Origin: Pseudomonas sp. MWU15-20650
GTDB lineage: Bacteria; Pseudomonadota; Gammaproteobacteria; Pseudomonadales; Pseudomonadaceae
Length of the DNA stretch: 64,000 nt
Direction of reading: 5' to 3'
Assembly (NCBI RefSeq): GCF_023242475.1
Contig: NZ_JALJFG010000008.1
Span: 62,001 to 126,000, forward strand
Shown here: piece after piece, positions 28,682 to 36,868 of the stretch
Layout of the letters: each line of letters begins with the position of its first letter
How positions within the stretch are numbered: position 1 is the first letter of the stretch
Made by a program: the position numbers and the translations under genes
Notes under the pieces: generated by a model
The model's input: the letters and a program-made list of their open reading frames with translations, nothing else
Databases searched by the model: none
Told to the model about the DNA's origin: nothing

Positions 28682-28697
28682 TGGCACAGTCCCTGCT
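28682..28697 (+). promoter_or_regulatory. Sigma-54 promoter of the phosphatase-aminotransferase operon
   Basis: TGGCACAGTCCCTGCT matches the RpoN consensus TGGCACG-N4-TTGCW with GG (28683) and GC (28695) ten bases apart. The expected transcription start near 28708 gives a leader of about 50 bases before the ATG at 28759. Confidence 0.65.
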
Positions 28698-28758
28698 TTA
28701 CCCCTTGCGCAAGCGCATAGAGCGCTCCTCTTCAAGCCCTCCAACACAAGGACAGGCA

Positions 28759-29460
28759 ATGATCCAGTGGCATATCGTGTGCGACTTCGACGGGACTATC
28801 ACTCCCACCGACGTCATCGACAACGTCCTCCAACGCTTCGCCGGCCCCGAGTGGGAAACCATCGAACAGGAATGGCTGGATGGGCATATCGGTTCCCGCG
28901 AATGCCTGAGCCGTCAACTGGCGCTGATCAAGGCGACCCCGGCTGAATTGCTGGCGTACTTCGACAGCGTTGAGATCGACCCGGACTTCCCGGATTTCGT
29001 CGACCATGTCATGGGCCTGGGCGCGACCATCGAAGTGGTCAGCGACGGCATCGAGCAAGGTATCGCACGCATCCTGTCGCGTAACTACGTGACGTTGCTG
29101 CCGATCCTGGCCAACCGCCTGCGCCAGGTCGACCAGAACAGCTGGCGCATCGACTTCCCGTATTCCAGTGATGCCTGCCGTGCCGCTTCCGGCAACTGCA
29201 AGTGCAAATCCACCCCGCGCAACAAGCGTGTGCTGGTGATCGGCGACGGCAAGTCCGACATGTGCGTGGCCTCCACCGCCGACTTCGTCTTTGCCAAAGG
29301 CAGCCTCGCCAACTACTGCGAAGCCAACAACATTCCTCATGCGCGCTTCGACACCTTTGCCGAAGTGACCGCATTGCTGGCCAAGCTGCCTCAGGGCATC
29401 GCCGCCAACGCTACCAACTTTACTGCTGCTGACAATCAGGAACTCTTCCACCATGTCTGA
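28759..29460 (+). CDS. MtnX-like HAD-IB phosphatase
   Basis: 233 residues from ATG 28759, with AAGGA upstream. HAD motif I is CDFDGTITPTD (Asp9, Asp11), motif II is in EVVSDG, and motif III/IV is VIGDGKSDMC. It resembles MtnX and phosphoserine phosphatase. A cysteine-rich insert (ACRAASGNCKCK) is unusual. No other methionine-salvage gene is near, so a small phosphorylated metabolite other than the MtnX substrate is likely. It is the first gene of a six-gene operon behind a sigma-54 promoter and overlaps the aminotransferase by eight bases. Confidence 0.88.
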   Translation: MIQWHIVCDFDGTITPTDVIDNVLQRFAGPEWETIEQEWLDGHIGSRECLSRQLALIKATPAELLAYFDSVEIDPDFPDFVDHVMGLGATIEVVSDGIEQGIARILSRNYVTLLPILANRLRQVDQNSWRIDFPYSSDACRAASGNCKCKSTPRNKRVLVIGDGKSDMCVASTADFVFAKGSLANYCEANNIPHARFDTFAEVTALLAKLPQGIAANATNFTAADNQELFHHV

Positions 29461-30850
29461 TATCCGTATCGCCACCGCCGAAGACCAGATTCTTCTGGAT
29501 AAAGAAGCCAAGTATTGCTCCTACGGCGACACCGTTCACTACATCGAGCCGCCGCGTATTTTCAGCCGTTGCGAAGGCTCTTACGTGTGGGACACCGAAG
29601 ACCAGGCTTACCTTGACCTGCAAATGTGGTACTCGGCCGTTAACTTCGGCTACGCCAACCCGCGCCTGAACAATGCGCTGAAACAGCAGATCGATACCCT
29701 GCCGCAGATCGCCAGCCAGTACCTGCACAAAGGCAAGATCGAACTGTCGGAAATGATCGCAGTCGACGCCAAGAAGAAGTTCGGCCTCGACGGTCGCGTG
29801 CACTTCAACGTGGGCGGTTCGCAGTCGATCGAAGACTCGTTGAAAGTGGTGCGTAACGCCTCCAACGGCAAGAGCCTGATGTTCGCCTTCGAGGGCGGCT
29901 ACCACGGTCGTACGCTCGGCGCTTCGTCGATCACTTCCAGCTTCCGCTATCGTCGTCGTTACGGCCACTTCGGCGAGCGCGCCAACTTCATTCCGTTCCC
30001 CTACCACTTCCGTGGCCCAAAGGGCATGACGAAAGAAGAGTACGGCAGCCACTGTGTGCAGCAGTTCGCGCGTTTGTTCGAGACTGAATACAACGGCGTC
30101 TGGGACCCGAAAACCAACCAGTGCGAATACGCAGCCTTCTACGTCGAGCCGATCCAGGGCACCGGCGGCTACGTGATTCCACCGATGAACTTCTACCGCG
30201 AACTCAAGCAAGTACTGGATCAGCACGGCATCCTGATGGTGTCCGACGAAATCCAGATGGGCTTCTATCGCACCGGCAAACTGTGGTCGATCGAACACTT
30301 CGATGTGCAGCCGGACGTGATCGTCTTCGGTAAGGCGCTGACCAACGGCCTCAACCCACTGGGTGGCATCTGGGCCCGTGAAGAGTTGATCAACCCGACG
30401 GTCTTCCCACCAGGATCGACCCACTCCACCTTCGCCTCCAACCCACTGGGTACGGCGGTAGGCCTGGAAATGTTCAAGATGACCAGCGAAGTCGACTACG
30501 GCGCGATGGTCATGGCCAAGGGCAAGTACTTCCTGGAAGGTCTGCAAGACCTGAAAAAGCGCTTCCCGATGATCATCGGCGACGTCGATGGCCTGGGCCT
30601 GGCGCTGCGCTGCGAAATCTGCGGTCCGGATGGCTTCACGCCAGACAAGGCGACCCTGGACTACATGGTCGAAGAAGGCATGAAGGGCGACATGGTGGTT
30701 GATGGCCAGAAACTCGGCTTGATCCTCGATGTGGGCGGTTACTACAAAAACGTGATCACGCTGGCTCCGTCCCTGGAAATCAGCTACCCGGAAATCGACC
30801 TGGGCCTGAAACTCCTCGAGCAACTGCTGGTGCGGGCAACAAAACGGTGA
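29453..30850 (+). CDS. Class III pyridoxal-phosphate aminotransferase
   Basis: 465 residues. The PLP-binding Lys294 is in VFGKALTNGL and Asp265 in MVSDEIQMGF; the phosphate-binding region is GGSQSIEDSLKVVR, and the full length fits the ornithine/GABA aminotransferase family. It should transfer an amino group to or from a primary amine or omega-amino substrate. The coding is highly optimised (Pseudomonas-preferred codons), suggesting good expression. It overlaps the phosphatase and the hydrolase gene. Together with the phosphatase it could make an amino alcohol or amino acid from a phosphorylated keto compound; that pathway is inference. Confidence 0.92.
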   Translation: MSDIRIATAEDQILLDKEAKYCSYGDTVHYIEPPRIFSRCEGSYVWDTEDQAYLDLQMWYSAVNFGYANPRLNNALKQQIDTLPQIASQYLHKGKIELSEMIAVDAKKKFGLDGRVHFNVGGSQSIEDSLKVVRNASNGKSLMFAFEGGYHGRTLGASSITSSFRYRRRYGHFGERANFIPFPYHFRGPKGMTKEEYGSHCVQQFARLFETEYNGVWDPKTNQCEYAAFYVEPIQGTGGYVIPPMNFYRELKQVLDQHGILMVSDEIQMGFYRTGKLWSIEHFDVQPDVIVFGKALTNGLNPLGGIWAREELINPTVFPPGSTHSTFASNPLGTAVGLEMFKMTSEVDYGAMVMAKGKYFLEGLQDLKKRFPMIIGDVDGLGLALRCEICGPDGFTPDKATLDYMVEEGMKGDMVVDGQKLGLILDVGGYYKNVITLAPSLEISYPEIDLGLKLLEQLLVRATKR

Positions 30851-31728
30851 ACGCAGCTCTCGTTGACACGGGCGGGGTCGACCTCGGTGAAGGTGATGCC
30901 GGCTTCGTTCTCGGTGAAGGTCCGGTCGGGATCCTGTTGATCCACGGCCTGACCGGCACCCCGACGGAATTGCGTCAGGTCGCCAAGGGCCTGGCCAAGG
31001 TGGGTAACTGCACGGTGTACGTGCCCACCCTGGCTGGGCATTGCGGCGATAACAGCGACCTGCAGGCCACGGGCTGGCTGGACTGGTACGAAGGCGTGCG
31101 CAAGACCTTCGTGCAGGTCAAGCAACGCCACGAGCAGGTGTTTGTCGGTGGCTTGTCCATGGGGGCGGTGATGTCGATGTACGTGGCCGCCGAACACCCG
31201 GGCCAGGTCGCTGGGCTGCTGATGTATTCCACCACCTTGAAGTACGACGGCTGGAGCATTAACAAGCTGGCGTTCCTGACGCCGTTGCTGATGAAGATCC
31301 CGTTCGGCGTGCACATCTGTCGCTTCGAAGAGAAGCCGCCTTACGGCATCAAGAACGAACGCCTGCGGGCCATCGTCGAGCGCCAGATGAAGGAAGGGGA
31401 GAGCAGCGAGGCCGGTTTGTTGACCATGGAAGGCATCACGGTGCGCGAGCTGCATCGGATGAACGCCGTGGTCAAGAAACGTATGCCCCAAGTCAAGGTA
31501 CCGGCGCTGGTGTTGCACTCCATCGAGGATGACATCACCAGCCGTTGGAACGCCGATTACGTGGAGCGCCACCTCGGTGGTCCCGTGACCAAGATCCTGT
31601 TGGACAACTGCTATCACATGATCACCGTCGACTTGCAATACCGTCGGGTGATTGAGTTGAGTGCTGAGTTTGTCGAACAGCATGCCGCTATCATCCAGGC
31701 GCCAGAAGACTATCGACAGCGGGCATAA
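30847..31728 (+). CDS. Alpha/beta hydrolase (carboxylesterase/monoacylglycerol-lipase-like)
   Basis: 293 residues from GTG 30847, which overlaps the aminotransferase stop. The oxyanion region is LLIHGLTGTP, the nucleophile Ser104 is in GGLSMGAV, the acid is in SIEDDIT and the His in CYHMIT. The closest remembered family is the Est30-type carboxylesterase. It is cytoplasmic, with no signal peptide. In context it may act as a thioesterase or acyl hydrolase for the pathway encoded by its neighbours. Confidence 0.9.
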   Translation: MNAALVDTGGVDLGEGDAGFVLGEGPVGILLIHGLTGTPTELRQVAKGLAKVGNCTVYVPTLAGHCGDNSDLQATGWLDWYEGVRKTFVQVKQRHEQVFVGGLSMGAVMSMYVAAEHPGQVAGLLMYSTTLKYDGWSINKLAFLTPLLMKIPFGVHICRFEEKPPYGIKNERLRAIVERQMKEGESSEAGLLTMEGITVRELHRMNAVVKKRMPQVKVPALVLHSIEDDITSRWNADYVERHLGGPVTKILLDNCYHMITVDLQYRRVIELSAEFVEQHAAIIQAPEDYRQRA

Positions 31729-31743
31729 GCCTAAGGACGCGAC

Positions 31744-32868
31744 GTGATCACCGCTCAAGCCTTCTCGACCATCCGGGCTATCCAGCGCAGTGCCTGGAAC
31801 GACTGTTTTCCCGGGGCCCTGGAGGATTGGGACTTTTACGTCGCTGTGGAAAATGCGGCTATCGATGATTTCAAATGGCGTTACCTGGCTGTCTACGAAG
31901 ATGAAACGCTGGTGGCGGTTGCCGCCGCGTTCATCACTCATTATCGCCTCGACACGACAGTGTCGGGGGCCGGCAAGCGCTTTACCGAGCGCCTGGAGCG
32001 ACTGTGGCCGGGTGTTTTGCGATTGCCCCTGTATGCCATCGGCTCCCCGATAGCCGAGCGTTGTGACGCGGGCGTCGCGCGCCATGTGCCCGAGGTGCGG
32101 CGGCCGCTGTTGCTCAAACACTTGCTGCAGGCTGCACGCCAGGACGCCAACGCGTTCGGCATTGGCCTGGTGGCGGTCAAGGACGTGCCGACCAACGATG
32201 CGCAATGGGCCGACAACTGTCGCCTCGCGGGCTTCCAGAGCATGCCGAGCTTGCCCAGCGGTTTGTTGACGGTGCCCTTCGGTTCGGTGGACGCCTACCT
32301 CGGCTCGTTGTGCAAATCGACCCGCAAAGACCTGCGCCGCAAACTGCGTGCGCCGGGACCACGGGTTGAGTGGCGGCACAACATTGATGATGTGCTACCC
32401 GACATCATGCGCCTGTATGAAGCCACGCTCAGCCGTGCGGATCTGCAATTCGAACGCCTGCCGGCCAGTTACTTCACCGGTATCCTGGAACAGCTGGACG
32501 AGCGTGCGGTCTGTGTTCTGTATTGGGTGGAGGAGCGCCTGGTGGCGTTCAACCTGGTGCTGCTGGACCAGCATCGCTTGATCGACAAGTTCTTCGGGCA
32601 TGACAGTGAGTTCAGCCGTGAGTACAGCTTGTACTTCAGGTGTTGGCTGACCAACGTCAATTATTGTATCCAGCACCATATTCCCGTGTACGAGTGTGGT
32701 CAGGAGGGGTACGCCAGTAAGCTGCGCCTGGGTTGCGAGTTCCAGGGCAACAGCATGTTTTTCCGTCACCGTAACCGGCTGGTCAACGGCCTGCTCAAAC
32801 TCGTGAAAATGTATATAAGACCGGATCGATCCGACCCTGCCATGGCTGCCGTGATAAGCGAAACCTGA
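31744..32868 (+). CDS. FemAB/CelD-like GNAT acyltransferase
   Basis: 374 residues from an ATG-equivalent GTG at 31744, after AAGGACGCGAC. It has a two-lobed GNAT/FemAB fold: an N-terminal domain, a basic linker (CKSTRKDLRRKLRAPGP, about 189-205), then a C-terminal GNAT domain with FNLVLLDQHRLIDKFFG and YECGQEGYASKLRLGCEF. The sequence resembles the DUF482/peptidoglycan-type acyltransferases. It would add an acyl or aminoacyl group to an amine. It shares its last base region with the kinase start (TGATG). The substrate is unknown. Confidence 0.85.
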   Translation: MITAQAFSTIRAIQRSAWNDCFPGALEDWDFYVAVENAAIDDFKWRYLAVYEDETLVAVAAAFITHYRLDTTVSGAGKRFTERLERLWPGVLRLPLYAIGSPIAERCDAGVARHVPEVRRPLLLKHLLQAARQDANAFGIGLVAVKDVPTNDAQWADNCRLAGFQSMPSLPSGLLTVPFGSVDAYLGSLCKSTRKDLRRKLRAPGPRVEWRHNIDDVLPDIMRLYEATLSRADLQFERLPASYFTGILEQLDERAVCVLYWVEERLVAFNLVLLDQHRLIDKFFGHDSEFSREYSLYFRCWLTNVNYCIQHHIPVYECGQEGYASKLRLGCEFQGNSMFFRHRNRLVNGLLKLVKMYIRPDRSDPAMAAVISET

Positions 32869-34646
32869 TGATTACCAAGACCCGCCAGAAAGCTCGCCCC
32901 TTTGCCATTTCGCGCTGGAGCGTCCAGCGCAAGCTGGTGCTGGCGTTCTGGTTGGTCAGCGTCATTCCTACCATGATTGCGGCCGAGCTGGCGGCGACCA
33001 CGCTGTCGCAGATCTTCGATAGCAACGTGCGGATCTGGCTGCAAGAGTCGACCAAAATCGTCAAGGACGAGATTGGCGACATCCTTCACGACAACGCGCG
33101 CATGGCCAAGCTCTTCCTGCGCTACACCAGCCCGCCTTCGAACCGGCAGGCCGCCAAGCATGACCGGCTCACCGCCGATATCGCCGAGGCCACTGATATA
33201 GACGTGGTCTCGCTGATTCGCGCCAGTGACCACAAGATCATGTTCAGCACCGCGCCCGACGATGTCGTCAAGCAGATCAACCTGACCAGCAACGCGGTGC
33301 TGCAAACCATCCAGGTGGCGGGCGTGAGTACGGGCCTGGTGGTCTCGACGTTCGAAACGACTCAGGAGGGTGTCGACTACCTGCTCCTGGTGGCCACTTA
33401 TCTGGACAGCAGCTTCCTCACCAGCGTCGCGGATGTGCACTCTCTCGACCTGCGCCTGTACCTGGCCAACCCTACGGGCTTTTCCGAGATATTCTCGACC
33501 CAGCGTTTCGATAACCATCCTTCGCGTATCCCGAAGAACGTCGAAACGGCGATGCGCGCCACCAAACAGCCGAGCGAGCAGTTCACCAACAATTACAGCG
33601 GTTTGTATTGGCCGATCTTCAATGATGCCGGCGACCTGCAAGGTGTCATCTTCAGTGGCCTGCTGCGCCATACCAGCCTCGTGGGGCTGGTGAACCAGAG
33701 CAACCTGTTTGTGCTGATTTTCTTGCTCAGCTCGGCGTTATCCCTGGGCGCCGGCGTGTTGGTTTCTCGACGTCTGACCAAGCCCCTGCGGGACTTGTCC
33801 CAAGGGGTAGACGCTGTCATTTCAGGCCATTATGAACACCGCGTGTTGGTCAGCGGCGGCGATGAACTGGCGCAATTGAGCAGCACCTTCAACCACATGA
33901 CCGAGCGACTGGGGGAGTTGCATCACCTTGAAGCCCAGTTGCGCCGCCGTGACCGGCTGCACGCCCTGGGCGAAGTGGCCATGGGCCTGGCCCACGAAAT
34001 TCGCAATCCGCTGGGGATCATCAAGACCGCCACTCAATTGCTGCACCGCCGCGCCGACCTGCCGGAAACCGACAAGCGCCACCTGGAATACGTGATCAGC
34101 GAGGTCAGCCGCATCAATGACCTGATCACCGAGTTTCTTGATTTCGCCAAACCCAATCCACCCTTGCGCGTGATGCAGGCGGTGCGCCCGGTGGTGGAAG
34201 AAATCCTCGGTTTTTGCCGCCCGGAACTGGCCACCCATAACATCGATGCGCAAATCGATGACCAGGCGCCGGGGGCGACGATCTATGCTGACGCCAAACA
34301 GCTGAAGCAGGCATGCCTGAACCTGATCCTCAACGCCATTGATGCGATGCCCGACGGTGGGCGCCTGACCTTGGGCATTCGCAGCGTGGACGACAACACG
34401 GTGATCAGCGTCGCCGACACCGGCCAGGGCATCCCGGCAGATATGATCGAGCGCATCTTCACGCCCTTTGTCACCACCAAGGCGTCGGGCACCGGGTTGG
34501 GTCTGGCCAAAGTCTATTCGATCATGGAAAGTCACAACGGCAGCATCGAATGTGCCAGTGAGAAAGATGCCGGCGCCACCTTCAGCCTGTACATTCCGGC
34601 GCAAGGTGAAGACGACGGCGATGATGAGGAAGGTCATGACGCATAA
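32868..34646 (+). CDS. Membrane histidine kinase of the 28.7-36 kb operon
   Basis: 592 residues. Two membrane segments (about 24-46 and 279-300) flank a periplasmic sensor of about 230 residues with a Cache-like pattern (DVVSLIRASDHKIMFSTAP, GLYWPIFNDAGDLQGVIFSG). A HAMP domain (301-355) is followed by HisKA with His376 in GLAHEIRNPLG, and HATPase (NLILNAIDAM, DTGQGIP, GTGLGLAKV). It starts where the acyltransferase gene ends and overlaps the regulator by 11 bases. It is of the NtrB/DctB-like class that pairs with sigma-54 activators. Confidence 0.9.
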   Translation: MITKTRQKARPFAISRWSVQRKLVLAFWLVSVIPTMIAAELAATTLSQIFDSNVRIWLQESTKIVKDEIGDILHDNARMAKLFLRYTSPPSNRQAAKHDRLTADIAEATDIDVVSLIRASDHKIMFSTAPDDVVKQINLTSNAVLQTIQVAGVSTGLVVSTFETTQEGVDYLLLVATYLDSSFLTSVADVHSLDLRLYLANPTGFSEIFSTQRFDNHPSRIPKNVETAMRATKQPSEQFTNNYSGLYWPIFNDAGDLQGVIFSGLLRHTSLVGLVNQSNLFVLIFLLSSALSLGAGVLVSRRLTKPLRDLSQGVDAVISGHYEHRVLVSGGDELAQLSSTFNHMTERLGELHHLEAQLRRRDRLHALGEVAMGLAHEIRNPLGIIKTATQLLHRRADLPETDKRHLEYVISEVSRINDLITEFLDFAKPNPPLRVMQAVRPVVEEILGFCRPELATHNIDAQIDDQAPGATIYADAKQLKQACLNLILNAIDAMPDGGRLTLGIRSVDDNTVISVADTGQGIPADMIERIFTPFVTTKASGTGLGLAKVYSIMESHNGSIECASEKDAGATFSLYIPAQGEDDGDDEEGHDA

Positions 34647-36033
34647 CGTATTGGTAGTCGATGATGAGCCCAAGCTGTGTGACTTGCTGTCGTCGGCCTT
34701 GAGCCAGAACGGTATCCAGGTCTTCACCGCGAGCAACGGCCTGCACGCCCTCAAGGTTCTGGAGCAGGAAGACATCGACCTGGTGATCAGCGACTGGCGC
34801 ATGCCGGGCATGGACGGGCCGGCGCTGCTGGCCGAGATAAAAGTTCGTTTTCCCGAGTTGCCGGTGATCGTGATGACCGCCTACAGCACGGTAAAGAATG
34901 CAGTGCAGTCGATGCGCAATGGTGCCTATGACTACATCGCCAAGCCGTTCGATATCGACGAGCTGGACATCACTGTGGCCAAGGCCCTGCAGTTTCGCGA
35001 CATCATGCGCGATAACGCGCGCCTGCGCGCAGAGCTTGACCAGCACGCACAGTTCGACAGCCTGGTGGGCGACAGCCCCGCCTTTCGCCAGGTGTTGCAT
35101 GCGATCGACTCGGTACGTGACAGCAATGCCACCGTCCTGCTGACCGGTGAAAGCGGCACCGGCAAGGAAATGGTCGCGCGCGCGATCCACAAGCATGGCA
35201 GCCGGGCTGACAAACCGTTCGTAGCGGTCAACTGCGCCGCCATTCCCGAAGGCTTGCTGGAAAGTGAAATGTTCGGCCACCGCAAAGGTGCCTTTACCGG
35301 CGCCGTGGCCGATCGGGTAGGGCGCTTCATGCAGGCCGACAAGGGCACGCTGTTTCTCGACGAAGTCGGTGATATGCCCCTGGCCTTGCAGGCCAAGATC
35401 TTGCGCGCCTTGCAAGAGCGGGTGATCGAGCCCGTGGGCGACCCACGCGAACGCAAGGTGGATGTGCGGGTGATTGCCGCCACCAATAAAAACCTGCTGG
35501 ACGCGGTGGCCAACAAAGAATTTCGCGAAGACCTGTATTACCGCCTGAATGTCTTCCCGATCCCGCTGCCGGCCTTGCGCGAGCGGATGGAAGATATCGT
35601 GCCCCTGGCCCGACACTTCGCCCAGACCTTGAGCGCGACCGCGGGCAAACGCATCACCGGCTTCAGCCCCGAGGCGTTACAGGCCATGGCTGCGTATCAC
35701 TGGCCGGGCAATATTCGCGAGCTGCAAAACTGCGTGGAGCGCGCCACCATCGTCGCGGCCAAGCCAGTGATTGAAGACATCGACTTGCCGGCTTACCTGT
35801 TTGCCTCAAAGCCGGTTGAAGGCGGCGTGACAGCGATGCTCAGTGATGGGCCGGGAGTGCCGCAGGACCTGGATGCGGCGCTGGCCGAGGTCGAGAAAGC
35901 CTACATTCTGGCGGCCTTGAATGAGAGTAACGGCGTACAGGCCGCGGCGGCGTCGAAGATCGGAATTTCCGAGAGGAGCTTCTGGTATCGGTTGAAAAAA
36001 TTGGGCATCCAGGTCGACAAGATCGTGCGCTGA
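34636..36033 (+). CDS. Sigma-54-dependent response regulator of the 28.7-36 kb operon
   Basis: 465 residues from ATG 34636 with GAGGAAGG upstream; longer readings into the kinase gene are not real. The receiver (1-120) has Asp53 in ISDWRMPG. The AAA+ domain has GESGTGKE (Walker A), KGAFTGA (sigma-54 contact loop) and LFLDEVGDMP (Walker B). The C-terminal Fis-type helix-turn-helix is AAAASKIGISERSFWYRLKKLG. It should activate the RpoN promoter at 28682, probably through the TTGTAGC repeats. It is the last gene of the operon, followed by the BIME array. Confidence 0.92.
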   Translation: MTHNVLVVDDEPKLCDLLSSALSQNGIQVFTASNGLHALKVLEQEDIDLVISDWRMPGMDGPALLAEIKVRFPELPVIVMTAYSTVKNAVQSMRNGAYDYIAKPFDIDELDITVAKALQFRDIMRDNARLRAELDQHAQFDSLVGDSPAFRQVLHAIDSVRDSNATVLLTGESGTGKEMVARAIHKHGSRADKPFVAVNCAAIPEGLLESEMFGHRKGAFTGAVADRVGRFMQADKGTLFLDEVGDMPLALQAKILRALQERVIEPVGDPRERKVDVRVIAATNKNLLDAVANKEFREDLYYRLNVFPIPLPALRERMEDIVPLARHFAQTLSATAGKRITGFSPEALQAMAAYHWPGNIRELQNCVERATIVAAKPVIEDIDLPAYLFASKPVEGGVTAMLSDGPGVPQDLDAALAEVEKAYILAALNESNGVQAAAASKIGISERSFWYRLKKLGIQVDKIVR

Positions 36034-36050
36034 CACACGGTGGTCCAAAA

Positions 36051-36513
36051 TGTGGGAGGGGGCTAGCTCCCGATAGCAATGGATCAGCCAGCTCTTCAGT
36101 GGCTGACATACCGCCATCGGGAGCAAGCCCCCTCCCACATTGCTTTGCATTCCAACCCTTGCGGATCAGTGGCCGCTGGCCTTGGCCCCAAACACAGCCG
36201 GCACTGCCTGGCGCTTAATGCCTGACCACACAAATCAAATGTGGGAGGGGGCTTGCTCCCGATAGCAATGGATCAGCCAGCTCTTCAGTGGCTGACATAC
36301 CGCCATCGGGAGCAAGCCCTCTCCCACATTGCATTCCAACCTTTGCGGATCAGTGGCCGCTGGCCTTGGCCCCAAACACAGCCGGCACTGCCTGGCGCTT
36401 AATGCCTGACCATACAAATCAAATGTGGGAGGGGGCTTGCTCCCGATAGCAATGGATCAGCCAACTCTTCAGTGGCTGATATACCGCCATCGGGGGCAAT
36501 CCCACTCCCACAT
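36051..36513. repeat. Triplicated BIME (REP pair) array
   Basis: Three near-identical units begin with TGTGGGAGGGGGC at 36051, 36240 and 36424. Each is about 90 bases ending in CTCCCACAT (36140, 36329, 36513) and folds into a long hairpin around GCTGACATACC. They are separated by almost identical spacers, 36141-36239 and 36330-36423, the second five bases shorter. The period is 189 then 184 bases. The whole gap 36034-36529 is taken up by this array; I see no gene in it. Confidence 0.93.
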
Positions 36514-36529
36514 TATTTATTGCACAGTG

Positions 36530-36868
36530 TCAGGTGTGGACGCGTACCCACACGCTTACCAGCACTGTCGCCGCCATCAACCACGCCACCGCGGCGACGG
36601 CCAGCGATGCCTCAAGTCGCATCCGATCAACCATCACATACAGCGTCGACAGGTACACAAAGTACGGAATGATCGACCACATCCCAAACAGGATGGTGGT
36701 CTTCAAATCCTCCATCGAGCGACTTTTGCCGACGATGTAGTGTGCGATCAACGCAAAGGTCGGAAACAGCGGCACCAGCCCCGCGATGTAATAGTTTTTG
36801 GTCTTGGCCAGCGCCGCCAGGATCAACACCACCGCCGCGCCCAGGGCGGCCTTCAAAAAAAGATCCAT
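36530..36868 (-). CDS. glpM: GlpM family membrane protein
   Basis: 112 residues with four predicted membrane segments (MDLFLKAALGAAVVLILAALAKT, YYIAGLVPLFPTFALIAHYIVG, ILFGMWSIIPYFVYLSTLYV, SLAVAAVAWLMAATVLVSVWV). It matches the small GlpM protein known from P. aeruginosa, which affects alginate and glycerol metabolism by an unknown mechanism. Its ATG overlaps the aauR stop (TGATG), so it is the last gene of the aauSR operon here. Confidence 0.87.
   Translation of the reverse strand: MDLFLKAALGAAVVLILAALAKTKNYYIAGLVPLFPTFALIAHYIVGKSRSMEDLKTTILFGMWSIIPYFVYLSTLYVMVDRMRLEASLAVAAVAWLMAATVLVSVWVRVHT

Noticed and set aside
28759..29460. Assignment of the phosphatase as MtnX of methionine salvage
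   Set aside because: No other salvage gene is nearby and the operon partners do not fit; only family resemblance is claimed.
29420..32379. Two long minus-strand frames opposite the aminotransferase-hydrolase genes
   Set aside because: Shadows of strongly codon-biased plus-strand genes; no recognisable motif.
36051..36513. Tandem repeats as a CRISPR array
   Set aside because: The units are about 190 bases, palindromic over 90 bases, with identical spacers; this is a REP/BIME array.
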